Below are positions 58,658-64,000 of a stretch of 64,000 nucleotides of DNA, piece by piece. How positions within the stretch are numbered: the first letter of the stretch is position 1; each line of letters opens with the position of its first letter. Below the pieces are notes generated by a model that saw nothing but the letters and a program-made list of their open reading frames with translations, ran no database searches and was not told the origin of the DNA. This DNA is from DATMER01 sp031390755 (lineage in GTDB: Bacteria > Acidobacteriota > Thermoanaerobaculia > Multivoradales > UBA5704). Location: assembly GCA_031390755.1 (NCBI GenBank), contig JANMTS010000014.1, forward strand, positions 1 to 64,000, in the 5' to 3' direction. The translations under genes were made by a program, and so were the position numbers.

Positions 58658-61600
58658 GCTTGTTGTAGCGCCCTCGGCATGCCGTCGGACGCCAAGACCA
58701 GCCGGTCGAGAAGCTCGCGCGCCTCGGTGAGGTCGCTGGTTTCGAATCCCTCGCTGAATGTCTGGCAGGCTGCGGTGAGAACGGGGAGGGCCTCGCTCTC
58801 GCGGCCCTGCTCGGCGAGGAGGTGACCCAGGCTGGTCGCGATGCGCAGCTCGAAGGCGCGGGCACCCTGGGCGCGCGCGACGTCGAGAGCCTTCCGCAGG
58901 GCGGCCTCGGCGGCTTCGGCATCCCCGGATGCGCGGAGAAGCTCGCCCTCCAGGCGGAGGAGCTCGGCATCGCAGTTGACGTCGAGCAGGGTCTCCGACA
59001 GAGCCAGAGACTCGCGGGTGACAGCCAGCCCCTCGGCGAGCCGGCCGGCCGGCAGGTAGGCCTCGATCAGATAGCAGCTCCAGTAGCCGATCGCCAGCCG
59101 CGCCCCGGTGGCCGCGTACAGGTCGAGACCGGTCTGGATCAGCGCCGTCCCGGCCTCCAGGTCGCCGCGCTGGCAGACGGCCCACCCCTTTCCACAATGA
59201 GCGGAGGCGGAAAGGAGAGCGAACTCCTGTTCGGCTGCCAGCTTCATCAGCCGCTCCGCAACCTCTTCGATCCGCTCCGGGTCCTGCACCCGCAGGTCGC
59301 GCAACAGCGACATCTCGGCGAGCAGCGCCATGCCGAGCGCGAAGGGCGAGCGCAAGGTCTCGACGATCGTGAGCACGGCGTCCAGCTGGCGGACCGCCCT
59401 CTCCGGCTCGCCGAGGGTCCACAGCACCCAGGACTGCATGACGTGCGGCATGAGAATGGAATCGTCGCCGAAGGCCGCAAGCTCGGGGATCAGATCGGGC
59501 TCGAAGAGCTTCGTCGCCTGCTCGGACAGGGCCAGCGCTTCCGTGAACCGGCCGCCGTAGTAGGCGGTGTACGCCCGCGCCGTGTAGCCCATGTAGACCT
59601 GCGCGGGAGTCTCGGCCAGGCGCGCGATCTCGTCCGCGAAATCGATGGAGGGCTGGCGGTCTCCCCGCAGGAGGTGGTGGGCCCACAGCGAGCTGAGCGC
59701 GGGGATCAGGCTCTCGCTCTCTCCGAGCTCCCGGCAGAGGGCCGCACAGCGCCCGGCATTGTCGGCGACCTCGGGGGCACCCCAGCCCTTGACCGCTTCG
59801 AGGACGGAGGCGAGCACGGAACGCAGCGAGAGCTCCCGACCCAGCAGCTCGGGCGCAGGCGGCAGGCCGGCCAGCAGGTCGAGAGCCCGGTTCAGGTGGC
59901 TCATCGCCTCGGGATGAGCCGAGCGCTGCGTGGCGCGCATGCCGGCTTCCAGGAGGTAGTCGACGGCCTCCACCGTCAGGCTGCCGCGTTCGCAGTGATG
60001 GGCCATGAGCTCGGGCTCGGCCTCGGCCACCGCCGGGAACTCCTCCTGCAGCAGGCCGGCGAGCTGGCGGTGGAGCTGTCGACGATCCTTCGCCAGAAGC
60101 GACAGGTAAGCGGTATCCTGGATCAGGGCGTGCTTGAAGGTGTACTGCACCCCCTCCGCCGGCCCGTGGCCATGTCGGCGATATTGGCGATATTGGCGAT
60201 ACTGGCGATGCTGGCGATATCGGCGATGGAGGATCTCGGCCTGGACGAGCCGGCCGAGCGCCGCTTGCAGGGCGGCCCCCTTGATCCAGCAGAGGGCCTC
60301 CAGCAGCTCCGGGGAGAAGGTGCGGCCGATGACCGCCGCGAGCTGGGCCACCTCCTTGGCGTCCCCGAGGCGATCGAGCCGGGCGAGCAGCGACGCGCCG
60401 AGCGTGAACGGGATGCCGGCCGAATCCCGGAACGGAGTCCCCGCCTCCAGCACCGCCTTGGTCAGCTCCTCGACGAACAGCGGGATTCCGTCGGTCCGCA
60501 CGACGATCTCCCGATGCACCGCGGCCGGCAGCGTTTTCCCCGCCACCTGCCGGATCAGCTGCGCCGCGTGAGATTCGCTCAGGCAGCCCAGGCTGAGCTG
60601 CGTGACCGAGGTCGAATGACGCCAGGGTGCCGTGAACTCGGGCCGGAAGGTGGCGACGAGCAGCAGGGGCAGCGTGGAGATCTCCCTCAGCAGCAGGTCG
60701 AGCAGCTCGAGGGTCGAGGGATCGATCCAGTGCAGGTCTTCGACCACCAGCACCACGGTCCGGCGCTCGGCGAAGGCGCCGAGCAGAGCCAGGATGGCGG
60801 CGAGCGTCCTCTTCCTCCGCGCTTCGGGGCTCAGGGCGAGAGGCGGGTAGCGCTCCTCGGCGGGCAGCGAGAGCAATTCGGCCAGCAGAGAGGCATAGTC
60901 CCGATTGACGCCATGGTCGTCGAGAACCTCCTCGAGCCGGCGGAGCTTCTCCTCCACGGAGCCCTCTTCCAGATCGGCCCTCTTGGGAATGATCGCCCGC
61001 GAGAGGAGAGGGAGGATGGGCGAGAGCGGCGTGTTCTGGGAGTATTTCGAGCCCTGGGCGACCAGCCAGGTCGCGGCCTCGGCCGCTCCCCGCTCGGCCA
61101 GGGCCCGGACCAGGCGCGACTTGCCGATCCCGGCTTCCCCGGCGATCAGAACCCCCTGGCCGAGCCCCGAACAGGCCAGCCGGAAGCGGTCGAGAAGGAT
61201 CTGGACCTCGGCATCCCGGTTGACCAGCGGGTGTGCCGGGGCGTCCTCCAGCCTCTCCCGTTCCAGGGACGCCCCCAATTCATACACGTCGATCGTGGCG
61301 TCGAGGTCTTTCAAATGGACGGCCGGCAGGGACCGGGTGGCGAACTTCCTGCTGAGCAGTTGGTGGCTCGCCGCACTGACACCGATCCGGCCGGGCGGCA
61401 TCTGGCTCTGGATCGCCGTCGCGATGTCGAACGTGTCGCCGGGCTGGAGAGCCGGCCCCATGGAGGACCGGGCGACCACCACGGCGGGTCCGGTGTGTAC
61501 GCCGGTGCGGACGGCGAGCCGGTAGGCGACGGAGACCGGGAGGGCCGCGAAGCGCGCCTGAAGCTCCCGGGCCGCCCGGATGGCGCTCTCGGCGTCGTCC

Positions 61601-62778
61601 TCGTGCGCCTGTGGATACCCGAAGCAGAGCCAGAGCGTACGGTTGAGGGCGGCACCGAGAGAACCGGAATGCTCCCTGCAGATCTCGCGCGCCAGGCGCT
61701 CGAAGGTGAGTGCGGTTTCGGAGAGCGCCTCCATCGCAAGCTCGCCCAGAGCGCCGGAGTCGAGCCGGACCAGTCCGCAGCAGGCGATGGTGACGGTTCT
61801 CCGCTCGCCGCCGCTCTGCCGCTGTCCTTCGTCCGGCCGTTCGGCGAGCGCGCCCACGGTGGACTCGTCGATCTGGGGAGGCAGCGCAGGGCGGGGAGCC
61901 GAGGCTGCCGGACGCTCTGCCTTCATACGGTCGGCCGAGCCGTCCAGGATCGAGAGCACGTCAGCCGCGGATCCCGGGCGGTTCTGCGGCTCCTTCTGGA
62001 GCAGCCACGAGACCAGCCTGCAGACCTCGGGCGGGATTGCGGAGCCGCGGCTCTGAAGCGGCGGGGGATGAAGTTCCACGACCCTGGCGAGCGACAGCGC
62101 CGCGTTTTCGGCCCGGAAGGGTGCCTTCCCGGTCAGCATTTCATAGAGCAGCGAGCCCAGGGAAAAGAGATCGGAGCGCTCGTCCAGAGGCTGTCCGAGA
62201 GCCTGCTCGGGAGACATGGCGTAGCAGGTGCCCAGGACGTGGCCCGAGCTCAGATCCTGGCTCTCTTCCGGAAGGCCTTCGCGCAGGATCTCCTTGGCCA
62301 GCCCGAAGTCGAGGATCTTGGCGCGGCCCGAGCCCGTGACGGTGATGTTGGATGCTTTGAGATCCCGATGGAGGATGCCCTGTGCGTGCGCTTCGGCGAG
62401 ACCCTCGGTGATCTCCCGGCAGAGCTGGATGGCGCGTGCCGGGGCGAACGCCGTCTCCTCCTCCAGCAGACGGCGGACCGTCTTGCCTTCGACGAGCTCC
62501 ATCACGATCCAGTCGCCGTCCGTGCCTTCCAGGATGTCGTAGACGTGGACGATCGACGGATGGTTGAGGCGTGCCGCGGCCTGGGCCTCGCGCCGCAGCC
62601 GTTCCCGGCCGTGGCGCAGGGTCACGTCGGCGCGGATCTGCTTGAGGGCGACCCAGCGCTTGAGCCGCTCGTCCCAGGCCCGCCAGACCGCACCCATGCC
62701 ACCTCTGCCCAGCAGATGGTCAAGCCGGTACGGACCAAGCCTCTCCGGGGCTTCTCCTCCCCGATTGTCGGTTTGCAC
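58654..62778 (-). CDS. Ser/Thr kinase fused to degenerate cyclase, AAA ATPase and TPR domains
   Basis: 1374 residues. An N-terminal PknB-like kinase (about 15-280) has Lys46, HRDLKASN (137-144), DFG (157-159) and SPEQ. A cyclase-homology domain follows (about 325-500), recognisable by FGYPQAHEDDAESAIRAA, but both metal aspartates are replaced (CCGLV at 333-337; NRTLWLCFGYP at 379-389), so it cannot be an active cyclase. An AAA/NTPase module has Walker A GEAGIGKS (547-554) and LVVEDLHWID. The C-terminal half is TPR-like. Such proteins are signal integrators; targets are unknown. GTG start 62778, with TATCAT 6 nt upstream. Near residue 870 a 9-bp repeat encodes a RYRQHRQYRQYRQYRR run. Confidence 0.88.
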   Translation of the reverse strand: MQTDNRGGEAPERLGPYRLDHLLGRGGMGAVWRAWDERLKRWVALKQIRADVTLRHGRERLRREAQAAARLNHPSIVHVYDILEGTDGDWIVMELVEGKTVRRLLEEETAFAPARAIQLCREITEGLAEAHAQGILHRDLKASNITVTGSGRAKILDFGLAKEILREGLPEESQDLSSGHVLGTCYAMSPEQALGQPLDERSDLFSLGSLLYEMLTGKAPFRAENAALSLARVVELHPPPLQSRGSAIPPEVCRLVSWLLQKEPQNRPGSAADVLSILDGSADRMKAERPAASAPRPALPPQIDESTVGALAERPDEGQRQSGGERRTVTIACCGLVRLDSGALGELAMEALSETALTFERLAREICREHSGSLGAALNRTLWLCFGYPQAHEDDAESAIRAARELQARFAALPVSVAYRLAVRTGVHTGPAVVVARSSMGPALQPGDTFDIATAIQSQMPPGRIGVSAASHQLLSRKFATRSLPAVHLKDLDATIDVYELGASLERERLEDAPAHPLVNRDAEVQILLDRFRLACSGLGQGVLIAGEAGIGKSRLVRALAERGAAEAATWLVAQGSKYSQNTPLSPILPLLSRAIIPKRADLEEGSVEEKLRRLEEVLDDHGVNRDYASLLAELLSLPAEERYPPLALSPEARRKRTLAAILALLGAFAERRTVVLVVEDLHWIDPSTLELLDLLLREISTLPLLLVATFRPEFTAPWRHSTSVTQLSLGCLSESHAAQLIRQVAGKTLPAAVHREIVVRTDGIPLFVEELTKAVLEAGTPFRDSAGIPFTLGASLLARLDRLGDAKEVAQLAAVIGRTFSPELLEALCWIKGAALQAALGRLVQAEILHRRYRQHRQYRQYRQYRRHGHGPAEGVQYTFKHALIQDTAYLSLLAKDRRQLHRQLAGLLQEEFPAVAEAEPELMAHHCERGSLTVEAVDYLLEAGMRATQRSAHPEAMSHLNRALDLLAGLPPAPELLGRELSLRSVLASVLEAVKGWGAPEVADNAGRCAALCRELGESESLIPALSSLWAHHLLRGDRQPSIDFADEIARLAETPAQVYMGYTARAYTAYYGGRFTEALALSEQATKLFEPDLIPELAAFGDDSILMPHVMQSWVLWTLGEPERAVRQLDAVLTIVETLRSPFALGMALLAEMSLLRDLRVQDPERIEEVAERLMKLAAEQEFALLSASAHCGKGWAVCQRGDLEAGTALIQTGLDLYAATGARLAIGYWSCYLIEAYLPAGRLAEGLAVTRESLALSETLLDVNCDAELLRLEGELLRASGDAEAAEAALRKALDVARAQGARAFELRIATSLGHLLAEQGRESEALPVLTAACQTFSEGFETSDLTEARELLDRLVLASDGMPRALQQA
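60175..60228 (-). repeat. Six 9-bp in-frame repeats in kinase gene
   Basis: Units of (T/C)(C/T)GGCGAT(A/G) at 60175, 60184, 60193, 60202, 60211 and 60220, coding RYRQHRQYRQYRQYRRH in the minus frame. Confidence 0.9.
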
Positions 62779-62784
62779 GATCGG

Positions 62785-62790
62785 ATGATA
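62785..62790 (-). promoter_or_regulatory. -10 box (TATCAT) for leaderless kinase gene
   Basis: TATCAT on the minus strand ends 6 nt before the GTG start at 62778. Confidence 0.4.
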
Positions 62791-62840
62791 TACGAAAGGA
62801 TCTCGGAGTCACCCCTTCCGCAGCCCCGTGCCGGGAGCCG

Positions 62841-63076
62841 TCAGCGGACAGCCAGCCGGTACCCCGCCCTGCCCTCGCTCGGGTAGAACGCCTCGTAGTC
62901 CCACTCCCGTTGAAGGTCGGAATCGTCCCAGATCTCATTCGCCTTGCTGCGGTAGTTGAAGTGGAGGCGGACGCCCTTCTGGGTGGTGAGGATGCGGGCG
63001 ATCGTCTCGGGGTGGGGATGGTTGTAGCCGTGGCTGCCGTCGGCGGAGAAGAGGAAGTTCCGGCAGTCGAGGAGCT
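62841..63076 (-). pseudogene. C-terminal remnant of a metallo-beta-lactamase-fold protein
   Basis: The minus-strand frame LLDCRNFLFSADGSHGY, NHPHPETIARILTT and FNYRSKANEIWDD has the pattern of the C-terminus of defence-associated MBL-fold proteins (ComEC-like hydrolases). Sense ends upstream at about 63076, just where selA begins on the other strand, and no MBL metal motif is present. It therefore looks like a 3' remnant left after a recombination or deletion. Confidence 0.6.
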
Positions 63077-64000
63077 TTGGTCCCTTCGGTCGACCAGGCG
63101 CTACAGGAGCCGGGCCTGCGCGCGCTCGCCGCACGCCACGGGCGTGGCCCGGTCGTGGACGCGCTGCGCGAGGCGTTGGCCGCGGTGCGCGAGACGGCCA
63201 CCCAGGGCCGGGCCGCGGCCCTCGAGACGAGCCTGGCCCAGCTCCCGGACGCCGTGGCCGCCCGGCTTTCCGCGCGGGCCACCTCGTCCCTGGTGTCGGT
63301 GATCAACGCCACTGGTGTCGTCATCCACACGAACCTCGGCCGCGCGCCGCTCTCCCGTGAGGCGGCCGCCCACGTGGCCGCAATCGCGGCCGGCTACTCG
63401 AACCTCGAGCTCGACCTGGAAAGCGGAAGCCGGGGCGATCGCGAGACCCACGCCGAAGAGCGTCTGCGGCGCATCCTCGATTGCCCGGCCACGCTGGTCG
63501 TGAACAACAACGCGGCCGCCGTGCTCCTGGCCGTGAACACCCTCGCGGACGGGCGCGAGGTGATCGTGAGCCGGGGCCAGCTCGTGGAGATCGGCGGCTC
63601 CTTCCGCATCCCGGACGTGGTCGAGAAGGCCGGCGGACGGCTGCGCGAGGTGGGCACGACGAACCGTACCCGGCTCACCGACTACCGTGGGGCGATCAGC
63701 CCGCAGACGGGCGCCCTCCTGAGGGTGCACCCGAGCAACTTCCGCATCGTGGGCTTCGCGGAGGAGGCCTCCCGGGACGAGCTCGTGGCCCTGGCCACCG
63801 AGACGAAGGCTCCGCTGATCGAGGACATGGGCAGCGGCCTCCTGGCTCCCCTGCCCACAGTGCCCGCCGAGGAGACGGTGAGCCAGGCCCTGCGCGCCGG
63901 CGTGGATGTGGTGACCTTCAGCGGGGACAAGCTGCTCGGAGGTCCCCAGGCCGGCCTGCTGGCCGGCCGAGCCGACCTCCTGGCCGCCATGCGCCAGAAC
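63077..64000 (+). CDS. selA: L-seryl-tRNA(Sec) selenium transferase SelA (partial, 3' end outside window)
   Basis: PLP enzyme that converts seryl-tRNA(Sec) to selenocysteyl-tRNA. Visible are VINATGVVIHTNLGRAPLS (about 74-92), VNNNAAAVLLA, VSRGQLVEIGGSFRIPDV, EVGTTNRTRL and the PLP lysine in FSGDKLLGGPQAG (Lys285). The TTG at 63077 is the best start: it gives LVPSVDQALQEPGLRALAARHG, matching the N-terminus of the family, although GAGGAG lies too close (2 nt). The gene runs off the window; selB and selC are not visible. Confidence 0.9.
   Translation, partial: MVPSVDQALQEPGLRALAARHGRGPVVDALREALAAVRETATQGRAAALETSLAQLPDAVAARLSARATSSLVSVINATGVVIHTNLGRAPLSREAAAHVAAIAAGYSNLELDLESGSRGDRETHAEERLRRILDCPATLVVNNNAAAVLLAVNTLADGREVIVSRGQLVEIGGSFRIPDVVEKAGGRLREVGTTNRTRLTDYRGAISPQTGALLRVHPSNFRIVGFAEEASRDELVALATETKAPLIEDMGSGLLAPLPTVPAEETVSQALRAGVDVVTFSGDKLLGGPQAGLLAGRADLLAAMRQN

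Noticed and set aside
58822..62886. Plus-strand open frame of over 4 kb
   Set aside because: Antisense to the kinase/AAA/TPR gene, whose motifs are intact on the minus strand.

Overview
The window looks like a chromosomal stretch of a high-GC Acidobacteriota bacterium, probably near the Thermoanaerobaculia/Vicinamibacteria side. That placement is an inference from three things: a MacB-like permease of the duplicated-permease type common in Acidobacteria (37643-40114), a secreted protein ending in a C-terminal domain I associate with that group (5424-6584), and the FG-GAP/ASPIC, S9 peptidase and Ser/Thr-kinase content. No rRNA, tRNA, CRISPR array or intact insertion sequence was found.

Layout. 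1-5.2 kb holds a damaged restriction/defence module: a helicase that has lost its 5' part, followed by an Eco57I-like adenine methyltransferase split by a one-base frameshift and carrying a C-terminal AlbA/Schlafen-like domain. A MITE-like element lies just after it. 5.4-7.5 kb has three small secreted proteins. 8.3-24.7 kb is mostly housekeeping: rimO, ribF, trxA, an M24 peptidase, a HerA-like ATPase, a DUF4126 membrane protein, a TPR lipoprotein, hydantoinase A, galK, rlmN, hydantoinase B and trmL. 24.9-26.2 kb is a two-gene TIR / TIR-like cassette. 26.3-34.2 kb has an S9 peptidase, a SPASM-type protein without a radical-SAM cluster, an ASPIC/FG-GAP protein and an ABC exporter. 34.2-43.3 kb has two very large NLR-like proteins, SIR2-STAND-TPR and LRR-Roc-COR-TIR, on either side of the MacB-like permease. 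43.5-54.4 kb encodes secreted proteins (a haem-motif lipoprotein, a PLA2-like protein, a subtilase, a di-haem peroxidase-like protein) and an FtsX/LolD-type ABC system with an AttH-type lipoprotein. 54.4-57.5 kb has an MNT-HEPN pair whose HEPN gene carries a nonsense codon, a tyrosine phenol-lyase-like enzyme and a PIN toxin-antitoxin pair. 57.7-58.2 kb is a 12-unit 42-bp palindrome array. The window ends with yjbQ, a giant kinase/dead-cyclase/AAA/TPR regulator, a metallo-beta-lactamase gene remnant and the start of selA.

Themes. Four NAD-cleaving-type immune domains (two TIR, one TIR-like, one SIR2) are scattered between housekeeping genes rather than packed into one island. Many genes lack a Shine-Dalgarno sequence and instead have a TANNNT -10 box 5-9 nt before the start codon, which implies leaderless mRNAs; this also settles several start choices. 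Two arrays of short palindromes repeat at 21 and 42 bp, that is two and four helical turns, a spacing suggestive of phased protein binding. Runs of in-frame 9-bp repeats occur inside several large coding sequences.
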